Positions 50,046 through 64,000 of a DNA stretch of 64,000 nt are shown here, in pieces. Each line of letters opens with the position of its first letter. The stretch's first letter is position 1. Below the pieces are notes generated by a model. That model was not told where the DNA came from. It saw only the letters and a list, made by a program, of their open reading frames with translations, and searched no databases. The stretch is from NCBI GenBank assembly GCA_902806235.1, contig CADCVW010000095.1, forward strand, positions 72,449-136,448. Direction: 5' to 3'. The position numbers and the translations under genes were made by a program. The stretch is from an uncultured Sphingomonadaceae bacterium. GTDB lineage: Bacteria; Pseudomonadota; Alphaproteobacteria; Sphingomonadales; Sphingomonadaceae.

Positions 50046-51224
50046 TTGGCCCCAGCCGCCGACCCCCACGCGCCGCCGCCCGGCGCGACCGGCGTGCTGC
50101 TGTTCAGGGATGGCTCGGTGATGTGGGGGCGCGGATTCGGTGCCGCTGGCAGCGCCGTCGGCGAACTGTGCTTCAACACCGCGATGACCGGCTATCAGGA
50201 GGTAATGACCGATCCCTCCTACGCGGGACAGGTCGTCACCTTCACCTTCCCCCACATCGGCAACGTCGGCGCGAACGAGGAGGACGTGGAGGCGGGCGTC
50301 CCCCACGCGCTCGGCTGCGTGGTGCGCGAGCTGCCGACCGCCCCGTCCAACTTCCGGGCGACGCAGGGTTTTGCGGAGTGGTTGGCGCGCACGGGGCGAA
50401 TCGGGCTGGCCGGCGTCGACACGCGCGCGCTGACCCGGCGCATCCGCGGCGGCGGGGCGCCGGACGTGGCGATCGCCCACGCGCCCGACGGCAGGTTCGA
50501 CCTGCCCGCGCTGCTCGCCCAGGCGCGCGCCTGGCCGGGGCTGGAGGGCATGGATCTCGCCAAGGACGTGTCGTGCCGCCAGCTGTTCGCTTGGAGTGGC
50601 GGGGCGTGGTCGCTGGAGGAGGGCTACGCTGGGGATGGCGGCACGGCGCATCGACCCCACGTTGTCGCCATCGACTACGGGTCCAAGCGCAACATCTTCC
50701 GCAACCTCGTCCGCGCCGGCGCACGCGTCACCGTGCTTCCGGCGACCGCGACCTACGACGAAGTGATCGCACTCGAGCCCGACGGCGTGTTCCTTTCCAA
50801 TGGCCCCGGCGACCCGGCGGCGACCGGCCTCTACACCGTCCCGGTGATCCGCCGGCTGCTGGAGCGCAGCGTGCCGATCTTCGGCATCTGCCTCGGCCAC
50901 CAGCTGTTGGGGCTCGCGGTGGGCGCTCGGACGACCAAGATGTTCCAGGGTCACCGCGGCGCGAACCACCCGGTGCGGCGGCTGGCCGACGGCCGCGTCG
51001 AGATCACCTCCATGAACCACGGCTTTGCGGTGGAGGCCGACAGCCTGCCGCCTAATGCGCGGGCGACGCACGTATCCCTTTTCGACGGGAGCCTGGCTGG
51101 GCTGGAGCTGACCGACCGGCCGGCGTTCAGCGTGCAGCACCACCCGGAGGCCAGCCCGGGACCGCAGGACAGCTTTTACCTGTTCGAGCGGTTCGTGGAC
51201 GCGCTTAGGAAGCAGCATGTTTAG
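50046..51224 (+). CDS. carA: Carbamoyl-phosphate synthase small subunit
   Basis: FNTAMTGYQEVMTDPSYAGQVVTFTFPHIGNVGANEED...FLSNGPGDPAATGLY...IFGICLGHQLLGLAVGA...VQHHPEASPGPQDS. Confidence 0.97.
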   Translation: MAPAADPHAPPPGATGVLLFRDGSVMWGRGFGAAGSAVGELCFNTAMTGYQEVMTDPSYAGQVVTFTFPHIGNVGANEEDVEAGVPHALGCVVRELPTAPSNFRATQGFAEWLARTGRIGLAGVDTRALTRRIRGGGAPDVAIAHAPDGRFDLPALLAQARAWPGLEGMDLAKDVSCRQLFAWSGGAWSLEEGYAGDGGTAHRPHVVAIDYGSKRNIFRNLVRAGARVTVLPATATYDEVIALEPDGVFLSNGPGDPAATGLYTVPVIRRLLERSVPIFGICLGHQLLGLAVGARTTKMFQGHRGANHPVRRLADGRVEITSMNHGFAVEADSLPPNARATHVSLFDGSLAGLELTDRPAFSVQHHPEASPGPQDSFYLFERFVDALRKQHV

Positions 51225-51482
51225 AGCCTTCGCCGTCGCCTCCGTCCTTCTCCTCTCCGCCTGCGTCACCGCTCCCCGCCTATATCCAACCGAGCGCCTC
51301 AACACACTCACCCGCGACTGCGGCTTCGCGCTGGGGACCATCTACCAAGAAGAGGAGGAACCCAAGTTGCTGTTCCTCGTCGCGCCGGAGGCCCCGCCCA
51401 CCAATCTCGCCTGCGTCCAGCGCTTCGCGAACAAGCGCAACCTCCACGTCGCGCACATCGCGGCGGTGATCGAGACGAACTG

Positions 51483-51483
<1 letters not shown>
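51217..51483 (+). CDS. Small putative lipoprotein between carA and carB
   Basis: [20 protein letters not shown]: lipobox LSAC; 88 aa; overlaps the ends of both carA and carB. Confidence 0.75.
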
Positions 51484-54818
<3,335 letters not shown>

Positions 54819-54901
54819 TCGGGCGTTCAGCGTCGATTGGCAGCGCCCGCGCCGTCCTGGCGGCGGGCGGCGCGGGCGAGTGAACACGCGAAAGGGACGA
54901 C

Positions 54902-55381
54902 ATGGCGACTGCCGACAGGCTGCCGATGCTTGCCGAGGGACACGCGAGGCTGAGCGACGAGGTGCGCCGCCTAAAGATGATCGAGCGACCTTCGGTGATC
55001 GAGGCGATCGAGGAAGCGCGCGCCCACGGCGACCTGTCGGAGAACGCCGAGTACCACGCCGCCAAGGAGCGCCAGGGGCAGATCGAGGCGCAGATAGCCG
55101 AGATGGACGACCGCCTGTCGCGCGCGATGGTGATCGACCCCAAGTCGCTGGGCGGCGACAAGGTGCAGTTCGGCGCCACCGTCTACCTGCTCGACGAGGA
55201 CGACAAGCCCGTCACCTACCAGATCGTCGGTGAGGTCGACGCCGACGCCAAGTTGGGCCGCATCTCATATTCTTCGCCGCTCGGCCGCGCGCTGATCGGG
55301 CGGCGGGTCGGCGACGAGGTGGAAGTCTCCACCCCGTCGGGCGACCGCTACTACGAAATTGCCAAGCTGGAGTTCGTCTGA
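54902..55381 (+). CDS. greA: Transcription elongation factor GreA
   Basis: [67 protein letters not shown]...[24 protein letters not shown]. Confidence 0.97.
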   Translation: MATADRLPMLAEGHARLSDEVRRLKMIERPSVIEAIEEARAHGDLSENAEYHAAKERQGQIEAQIAEMDDRLSRAMVIDPKSLGGDKVQFGATVYLLDEDDKPVTYQIVGEVDADAKLGRISYSSPLGRALIGRRVGDEVEVSTPSGDRYYEIAKLEFV

Positions 55382-56010
55382 GCCCTCAGCGGGCCCTGCC
55401 CTGGCGCGAGACCCCGGCGACCGGCTGGCTCGTCGGGCTGACCGCGCTCGCTTGGGGCTCGGCGGCGCTGCTCGGGGCGGGCGACGCGGTCGCCTATCTC
55501 GCGGGCTTTGTCGCCGCGCGCGCGGCGGGCGTGGCGACGCTCGACGGCGCGGTGCCGGTGATTCTGACGCCGCTCAGCGCGACCTTCGTCCACGCCGGCG
55601 TCGCGCACCTATTCCTCAACATGCTCACGCTGGTCTTCGCAGGGCGCTTCGTGGAAGCCTCGCGCGGCGTGGCGTTCCTGCTCGCGCTCTACGTTGGTGG
55701 AGCTTACGCCGCGGCGACCGCGCAATTCCTTGTCGGGCCGGAGGAGACGATCCCAATGGTCGGCGCGAGCGGCGCGATCTCAGCAGTGATCGCGGCCTAC
55801 GCGCTGATGTTCGGTGACATGCGGACGCGCGCCGGGCGGCCGATCACGCCTTTGCAGCGCGTGCTATGGTTGGCGGCGGGCTGGATCGGGCTCCAACTGC
55901 TCGTGGGCGTCGCGTTCCGCGCGGGCGGGACCATGGTGGCCACCGCCGCGCACGTCGGCGGGTTCCTGGCGGGATTGGCGATCGCGACGATGCTACGGCC
56001 GCGGGGCTAG
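55378..56010 (+). CDS. Rhomboid-family intramembrane serine protease
   Basis: [29 protein letters not shown]...[18 protein letters not shown]...[15 protein letters not shown] (catalytic GxSG and His). Best start is CTG 55378 overlapping the greA stop; first ordinary start is GTG 55531. Confidence 0.85.
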   Translation: MSPQRALPWRETPATGWLVGLTALAWGSAALLGAGDAVAYLAGFVAARAAGVATLDGAVPVILTPLSATFVHAGVAHLFLNMLTLVFAGRFVEASRGVAFLLALYVGGAYAAATAQFLVGPEETIPMVGASGAISAVIAAYALMFGDMRTRAGRPITPLQRVLWLAAGWIGLQLLVGVAFRAGGTMVATAAHVGGFLAGLAIATMLRPRG

Positions 56011-56032
56011 GGCGCGGCCCGCCTCGCGTCTC

Positions 56033-56118
56033 CGTTCGCGCTGTGCTCGTCGAAGCTTTTCCCTGGACAGCCCGCCGTCGAAGGGAAGAGGAGAGCTTCG
56101 ACGAGCTCAGCCCGAGCG
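56033..56118. repeat. Dispersed long palindromic repeat, family A copy 3
   Basis: cgttcgcgctgtgctcgtcgaagcttttccctggacagcccgccgtcgaagggaagaggagagcttcgacgagctcagcccgagcg. Confidence 0.75.
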
Positions 56119-56159
56119 AGATAAGTATGAGGTAGAGAGCGAGGGTGGCTTCCCCTTCC

Positions 56160-56387
56160 TCACTCCCCGCCCATCATCTCCTCCGGCTCGAGCAGGCGAT
56201 GGAGATGGACCACGACGTACTTCATCTCCGCATCGTCAACCGTGCGCTGGGCGTTGCCGCGCCACGCCTCGACCGCGCTGTCATAATCCGGAAAGATGCC
56301 GACAACGTCGATGGACGACAGGTCCTCGAAGTCGAAACCGCGCGTGTCCTTCACGCGCCCGCCGAAGACGAGGTGCAACTTGGTCAT
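56160..56387 (-). CDS. DUF4170-like small protein
   Basis: MTKLHLVFGGRVKDTRGFDFEDLSSIDVVGIFPDYDSAVEAWRGNAQRTVDDAEMKYVVVHLHRLLEPE. Confidence 0.85.
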   Translation of the reverse strand: MTKLHLVFGGRVKDTRGFDFEDLSSIDVVGIFPDYDSAVEAWRGNAQRTVDDAEMKYVVVHLHRLLEPEEMMGGE

Positions 56388-56483
56388 GGGGTGCTCCGCT
56401 AGGCTCGGGTGTTGGCGGCGCGCTTAGCAGGGTGGGCGGGAGCCGCAACGGGGAAGCGGACGCGCTTCCCCGTTGCGCGGAGT

Positions 56484-57305
56484 TCAGACCTCGCTGGAGG
56501 CACCCGCCGAGCCGCCGACCGTGTCGTCGTACGGATCACTGCTCGCCCTGCTCGACGCGCCCGTCGCCATTCCCGAGCCGGAGGAAGAAGCACCCGCGCC
56601 GCCGGTGGGAGCGGACTGCGCAACCGCGTCCTTGGCCGCGGTGGCCGAGCGCTGCGCGGCGGTCTTGGCGACGTCGCCGAATTCGCTCAGCTTGGCCTTG
56701 GCGGCATCCTGGTTGATGCCGGCCTCATCGAGCGCGCGGCGCGCTTCGGCCGTTGCGGCCTCCGCCGCCTCGCGCGCGGCGTCGGTGATGCGGTGGCCCA
56801 CGCCGCCCAGCGTTTCCTTCTCGCGCCGAGTGAGCGGCAGCAGCGCGGCGGCGAGCGCGCCGACGGCGAGCCCACCGAGCACGGCGGCCATCGGGTTCTC
56901 CGTTACCGACTCGGACGTGGTGCTGCGCGCCTGGCTCGCGCGGTAGCGCGCGGTAGTGTAGCCGGAGGACGCGCGTTCGCGCGCGCCGCCGAGCGCGCTG
57001 CCCGCGCGGTCGGTGACGGACGACAGCTTGTCGCGCAGCCCGCCGGACGCGCTGGACGACGAGGAGGTCGCCTCGTAGCTCGACGCGCCCGTGCTGCCCG
57101 TTCCGACGCCCGCGCCGGCTGCACCGCTGATGCTCGTCTGCCCGCCGCCGTAGCTTGTGCCGCCGGAGGACGAGGCGGAGCCGCCCATGGACGAGCTGCC
57201 CGACGAGGAGCCGCCCAAAGTCGAGGCGCCCTCGAACGACGCGCCGCCCATGCTGCTGCCGCTCGACTGGGGATCGCTCCCGGTGCCGCGATTGTCGGTC
57301 ATCAA
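56484..57305 (-). CDS. Gly/Ser-rich, Ala-rich hypothetical membrane-associated protein
   Basis: Low-complexity Gly/Ser N-terminus, TM-like NPMAAVLGGLAVGALAAALLPLTRREKETLGG, amphipathic Ala-rich helix. Confidence 0.8.
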   Translation of the reverse strand: MMTDNRGTGSDPQSSGSSMGGASFEGASTLGGSSSGSSSMGGSASSSGGTSYGGGQTSISGAAGAGVGTGSTGASSYEATSSSSSASGGLRDKLSSVTDRAGSALGGARERASSGYTTARYRASQARSTTSESVTENPMAAVLGGLAVGALAAALLPLTRREKETLGGVGHRITDAAREAAEAATAEARRALDEAGINQDAAKAKLSEFGDVAKTAAQRSATAAKDAVAQSAPTGGAGASSSGSGMATGASSRASSDPYDDTVGGSAGASSEV

Positions 57306-57316
57306 ATCTTCTCCTT

Positions 57317-57727
57317 TTAGTGCTTCGCGTCCAGTACCGGCGCGGTGATCGTGAAGTTCTCGTCGTGCGTCAGCTTGGGCGACACCTGCACCCGGTCGGC
57401 GCGGTGGCCGTCGCGGTGAAGCAGCCGGTTGAACAGCCGCAACAGCGGCCCGCGCGCCAGGACGATCAGGACGGAGACGAGCAAGGACGAGGCCGCCACT
57501 GGCCGCGCCTGAGCGGCGTGCACGGCGTCCCCCGCGACGTGGCTGCCGCGGTCCTGCACGCCGTGCAGCGCGCTGCTCGCCCTGTCCTGCACGCTGTGCA
57601 GCGCGTCCGTCGCGATCCGCTTTGGCGACAAACGCGACTGCAGCTGGTGGAGCGTGTTGCTGAAATCCGTTTTGGCGCGCTCGGCGTCGGCCTGGGCGCG
57701 GCGCACGTCCGCTTCGGTCCCGCTCAT
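57317..57727 (-). CDS. DUF3618-like membrane protein
   Basis: ADVRRAQADAERAKTDFSNTLHQLQSRLSPKRIATDALHSVQDRAS...AASSLLVSVLIVLARGPLLRLFNRLL. Confidence 0.82.
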   Translation of the reverse strand: MSGTEADVRRAQADAERAKTDFSNTLHQLQSRLSPKRIATDALHSVQDRASSALHGVQDRGSHVAGDAVHAAQARPVAASSLLVSVLIVLARGPLLRLFNRLLHRDGHRADRVQVSPKLTHDENFTITAPVLDAKH

Positions 57728-58086
57728 CAGACGTTGCCTCCCTGCGCGGTCGCCTTGGCGATATTCTTCTTGCCGATCAGTAGCAGAGCGATCGCCACCG
57801 CGAGGAGGAGCGCGGCGGTGAGGAGGAAGCCGAGGAAGCGACTGTCGAGCAGGTCACCGAGCCCGATGGCCAGCGCGATCAGCAGCAGGACGCTGCCGAT
57901 CAAGGCAATCACGCCGCCCGCTGCCACCTCGATCAGCCCCGGCTTCAGCCGGTTCACGCGGAGCAGCGCGGTCTGCTTCTGGACGTCAATCTCCGAGCGG
58001 ACGAACGTCCGCCCGTCGTCGACGAGCCGGTGGAACAGCCCGCCGATGGACTCGTCGGCGGGGTTGGCGGGATGGGTGCTGGCCAT
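57727..58086 (-). CDS. Phage holin family (YqjE/DUF1469-like) membrane protein
   Basis: GGLFHRLVDDGRTFVRSEIDVQKQTALLRVNRLKPGLIEVAAGGVIALIGSVLLLIALAIGLGDLL..LGFLLTAALLLAVAIALLLIGKKNI. TGATG overlap with the next gene. Confidence 0.87.
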   Translation of the reverse strand: MASTHPANPADESIGGLFHRLVDDGRTFVRSEIDVQKQTALLRVNRLKPGLIEVAAGGVIALIGSVLLLIALAIGLGDLLDSRFLGFLLTAALLLAVAIALLLIGKKNIAKATAQGGNV

Positions 58087-58099
58087 GGGTGCCCCGCGC

Positions 58100-59182
58100 T
58101 TAAAGCGTGCTGCTGCCGCCACCGACGACCGGTGGCGTGCCGCCGATGTCCGCGCCGCGGCCCGCGCCGGAGATGTCGGTGCCGCCGACGCTGGCGTAGG
58201 CGTCGCTGGAGCCCGCGCCCGCGCTCATGTCGCCGCCACCGTATGACCCGGTCGACATGCCCGAACCGGTGCCGGTCGCCATGGTGTCGCTGGTCGAGTC
58301 GTAGCCGCGCGAGGTCGAGCCGCTGTAGCCCGGCTGCGCTTCCGTGCCCGACTTAACCACGCGGACGAGCATGAAACCCACCGCCGCGGCGGCGGCGATC
58401 GCCACGCCCGGCGAGCGGCGGACCAGTTCCCGGGCGTCCGACAGCAGCTCCTCCGGCGACTTATTCTGGAGCGAGGTGGTAAAGTCATCAATGGTGCCCG
58501 CCGCCTGGCGGACGTAGTCGCCGTACTGCGGGCCGACGCGCTCGCTGACGGTGTCGGCGGTCTCCGAGACGAGCTGGGAGACCTGGGTCAGCGCCTCGGT
58601 GGCGCGGTTCTTGCCCTGCTCAGTATAGGTGCGCGCCTTGTCGGCGGCTTGGGTGCGGACGGTGTCGGCGAGCTTGCTCGCGGTGCCACCGAGCTTGTCC
58701 TTGACGCCGCCGGTCGAACCGGACGCGCCGCCGTAGGAGGAGCCGCCCATCGAGGACGAGCCGAAAGAGGAACCGAAGCCGCCGGAGGAACCGGTGCCGC
58801 CGAGCCCGCTCTCACCGCTCATGCCGGAGGAGGAGCCGGTGATGCCGGAGCCGCCGCCGGTGGAGCCCAGCGTGCTACCCGTAGTCCCGAGCCCGCTGCT
58901 GGCGCCGCCGGCACCGCCGGTGGAGCCGCTTGCGCCGCCCGTGGCGCCGAAGCTGCCGCCGGAGCCGCTGCCGGTCGAACCGCCGCTGCCGCTCGCCATG
59001 CCAGCCATGCCCGCCGTGCTCTGCACGCCGGAGCCGCCCGCCGCCGAGTCCATCGGCGTCTGTTCGGGCAGGCCCGTCAGGTCGGCCGCGCCGCCCTCCG
59101 TGCCGAGGTCGCCGGTGGTGGTGATGTCGCCACTGATGATTTGGTCGGTGCCTTCCGGCATCCCGGGTCCGCGTGTTGCCAT
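58100..59182 (-). CDS. Gly/Ser-rich protein with YqjD/ElaB (DUF883)-like C-terminal part
   Basis: Long Gly/Ser-rich segment, then LADTVRTQAADKARTYTEQGKNRATEALTQVSQLVSETADTVSERVG...NKSPEELLSDARELVRRSPGVAIAAAAAVGFMLVRVVKSG. Confidence 0.8.
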   Translation of the reverse strand: MATRGPGMPEGTDQIISGDITTTGDLGTEGGAADLTGLPEQTPMDSAAGGSGVQSTAGMAGMASGSGGSTGSGSGGSFGATGGASGSTGGAGGASSGLGTTGSTLGSTGGGSGITGSSSGMSGESGLGGTGSSGGFGSSFGSSSMGGSSYGGASGSTGGVKDKLGGTASKLADTVRTQAADKARTYTEQGKNRATEALTQVSQLVSETADTVSERVGPQYGDYVRQAAGTIDDFTTSLQNKSPEELLSDARELVRRSPGVAIAAAAAVGFMLVRVVKSGTEAQPGYSGSTSRGYDSTSDTMATGTGSGMSTGSYGGGDMSAGAGSSDAYASVGGTDISGAGRGADIGGTPPVVGGGSSTL

Positions 59183-59281
59183 GGTGATGTGCCTCCCAAA
59201 GTATTGTTACGGTCAGGAAAGCCTTAACGGCGCGCTTGTTCCGTCCGCGTCAGGATTGCCCGCGGGCAGCCCCCCCGATAG

Positions 59282-60598
<1,317 letters not shown>

Positions 60599-60629
60599 GC
60601 CGGCGAGCGTTTCACGCTCTTCTGGTATC

Positions 60630-60941
60630 ATGCCCAAGGCTCGCAACACCGCCCAGCTGATCCGCCGCGCCGCGCTGCCGGCGCTCGGCGTGATGATCGT
60701 CGGCAACTTCGGCTACTACGCCTTGGCCGGTTCTAATGGCTTGCTCGCGCTGGGCGGCTACCATCAGGCGCGCGAGGCGAAGAGCGCGGAACTGGCGCTG
60801 CTCACCGCCGAGCGCGACCGGTTGCGGCACCGGACCGCGCTGCTCGACCCGCGCCACGCCGATCCTGACTACGCGGACGAGCTGGTGCGGCGCGAGCTTG
60901 GCGTGGTGCGGCCGGACGAGGTCGTGATCCCGCTCAAGTAG
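60630..60941 (+). CDS. Septum formation initiator (FtsB/DivIC-like) protein
   Basis: TM near the N-terminus, coiled coil LTAERDRLRHRTALLDPRHADPDYADELVRRELGVVRPDEVVIPLK. Confidence 0.92.
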   Translation: MPKARNTAQLIRRAALPALGVMIVGNFGYYALAGSNGLLALGGYHQAREAKSAELALLTAERDRLRHRTALLDPRHADPDYADELVRRELGVVRPDEVVIPLK

Positions 60942-61008
60942 CCCGGTTGCGGGGCCGGGGGACGCGCGCCTATAGCCCGCGCGAACCCACGATTTCGCGA
61001 GGCTCCGC

Positions 61009-62057
61009 TTGGCCCAGGCCGCTCCCGAGTTCCCCCCGCCGCCCGACCAGCGTCCCGACCACGGCCGCCCGCCGGAGCCAACTCGGCATCCCGCCGAGCG
61101 CACGGAGCTGCTCGACTTCTACCGCCAGATGCTGCTCATCCGCCGCTTCGAGGAGCGGGCGGGGCAGCTGTACGGGCTGGGGCTGATCGGCGGCTTCTGC
61201 CACCTGTACATCGGGCAGGAGGCAGTGGCGGTCGGGCTACAGTCGGCGCTGAACGGGTCCCTCGACTCCGTCATCACCGGCTACCGCGACCACGGGCACA
61301 TGCTCGCCTATGGCATCTCGCCCGACGTCATCATGGCGGAGCTGACCGGCCGCGCGGCGGGGATCGCCGGAGGCAAGGGCGGCTCCATGCACATGTTCTC
61401 CGTGCCCCACCGCTTCTACGGCGGGCACGGCATCGTCGGCGCGCAGGTCAGCCTAGGGACCGGGCTCGCCTTCGCCCACAAGTACCGGAGCGACGGCGGG
61501 CTGTGCTTGTCCTACTTCGGCGACGGCGCGGCAAACCAGGGTCAGGTGTACGAGAGCTTCAATATGGCGGAGCTGTGGGGCCTGCCGATCATCTACGCGA
61601 TCGAGAACAATCAGTACGCCATGGGCACCAGCGTCAACCGCGCGTCCGCCGAGGACCAGCTATACCGGCGCGGCGAGAGCTTCCGCATCCCCGGGCTGCA
61701 GGTCGACGGCATGGACGTGCTCGCCGTGCGCGGGGCGGCGACGACCGCGCTGGAGTGGGTGCGCGGGGGCAACGGACCGATCATCCTTGAGCTCAAGACC
61801 TACCGCTACCGCGGGCATTCGATGTCGGACCCGGCCAAGTACCGTTCGCGCGACGAGGTGCAGGCGGTGCGCGAGAAGTCGGATCCAATTGAGCGCGCCA
61901 AGCGCGACCTGGAGGGCTTGGGGCTGGGCGAGGCGGAGCTGAAAGCGATCGACCGCGAGATCCGGGAGGCCGTGGCGCACGCCGCCGACTTCGCCGAGCA
62001 GAGCCCGGAGCCGGATCCCGCCGAGCTCTACACGGACGTTCTGGTAGGCCAAGACTG

Positions 62058-62058
<1 letters not shown>
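61009..62058 (+). CDS. pdhA: Pyruvate dehydrogenase E1 component subunit alpha
   Basis: [41 protein letters not shown]...[11 protein letters not shown]...[44 protein letters not shown] start. Confidence 0.97.
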
Positions 62059-63500
<1,442 letters not shown>

Positions 63501-64000
63501 TTGAACGCGGAAGCCCTCGACCCGGTCCGCGCGCTCGCAGTCGCCTATTCGCCCGCGACCGCGCGGCCGGGCCTGCGCGCGCTGCTAGCGCTCGACGAGC
63601 GCTTCGCCCGGATCGTGCGCGAAGCGCGCGACCCGCGGCTCGGCGAGATCAAGCTCGTCTGGTGGCGCGACGCGCTGGCCGGGCTCGACGAGGGGGAGCC
63701 GCCCGCCGAGCCGCTGCTCGCGGCCGCCGCCGAAGAACTCGTCCCGGAGCTGACCGGCGCGGCGCTGGGCGCCGCGGAGCCGGCGTGGCGCGCGCTCCTC
63801 ACAGAGCCGCCGCTGAGCGATGAGCTTTTGGCGCTCCACGCCGAGGGCCGGGGCGCGCGGCTGTTCGCGCAGGGGGCGGCGCTGTGCGGCGTTGCGCCCG
63901 AAGCATGGCTGCGCGCCGCGGGGGAGGCCTGGGCGCTCGGCGAGATCGCGGGCAGGCAGGGCGAGACGGCCCGGCGCGCGAGCGCGCTCGCCGCCGAACG
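63501..64000 (+). CDS. Squalene/phytoene synthase family protein (truncated by window end)
   Basis: TTG at 63501: LNAEALDPVRALAVAYSPATARPGLRALLALDERFARIVREARDPRLGEIKLVWWRDALAGLDEG; open to the window edge. Confidence 0.85.
   Translation, partial: MNAEALDPVRALAVAYSPATARPGLRALLALDERFARIVREARDPRLGEIKLVWWRDALAGLDEGEPPAEPLLAAAAEELVPELTGAALGAAEPAWRALLTEPPLSDELLALHAEGRGARLFAQGAALCGVAPEAWLRAAGEAWALGEIAGRQGETARRASALAAE

Overview
This is a GC-rich alphaproteobacterial chromosome segment, most likely Sphingomonadales judged from gene content and order. It is mostly densely packed core genes: SDR (partial), peroxiredoxin, YqgE, ahcY, a TonB-dependent receptor, a DivL-type kinase with Tyr at the H-box, tsaE, amgK-murU, addB-addA, trxA, IMPase, argJ, secA, wrbA, tRNA-Asn, nadK, a GGDEF/EAL protein, mfd, sdhE, recG, tyrS, NamZ-like (DUF1343), a MoxR/AspH/VWA operon, rpoD, dnaG, yqeY-like, carA-lipoprotein-carB, greA, rhomboid, a four-gene membrane/Gly-Ser-rich cluster, eno, ftsB-like, pdhA, pdhB, and a phytoene-synthase-like gene (partial). 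A visibly less GC-rich accessory tract (about 23.9-28.9 kb) lies against the 3' end of tRNA-Asn. It carries small orphan ORFs, a MucR-family regulator and a methyltransferase with a clear single-base frameshift. Several dispersed intergenic repeat families recur in the window. The main second-look items are the frameshifted methyltransferase, the DivL-type pseudokinase, a probable CTG start of the rhomboid gene, a SahR-like palindrome before ahcY, the MoxR/AspH/VWA operon, the Gly/Ser-rich membrane cluster, and the 86-89 bp palindromic repeat family. I saw no CRISPR array, rRNA, intact transposase or integrase, and no convincing completely new system. All family assignments are from reading protein sequence by eye and no searches were run.
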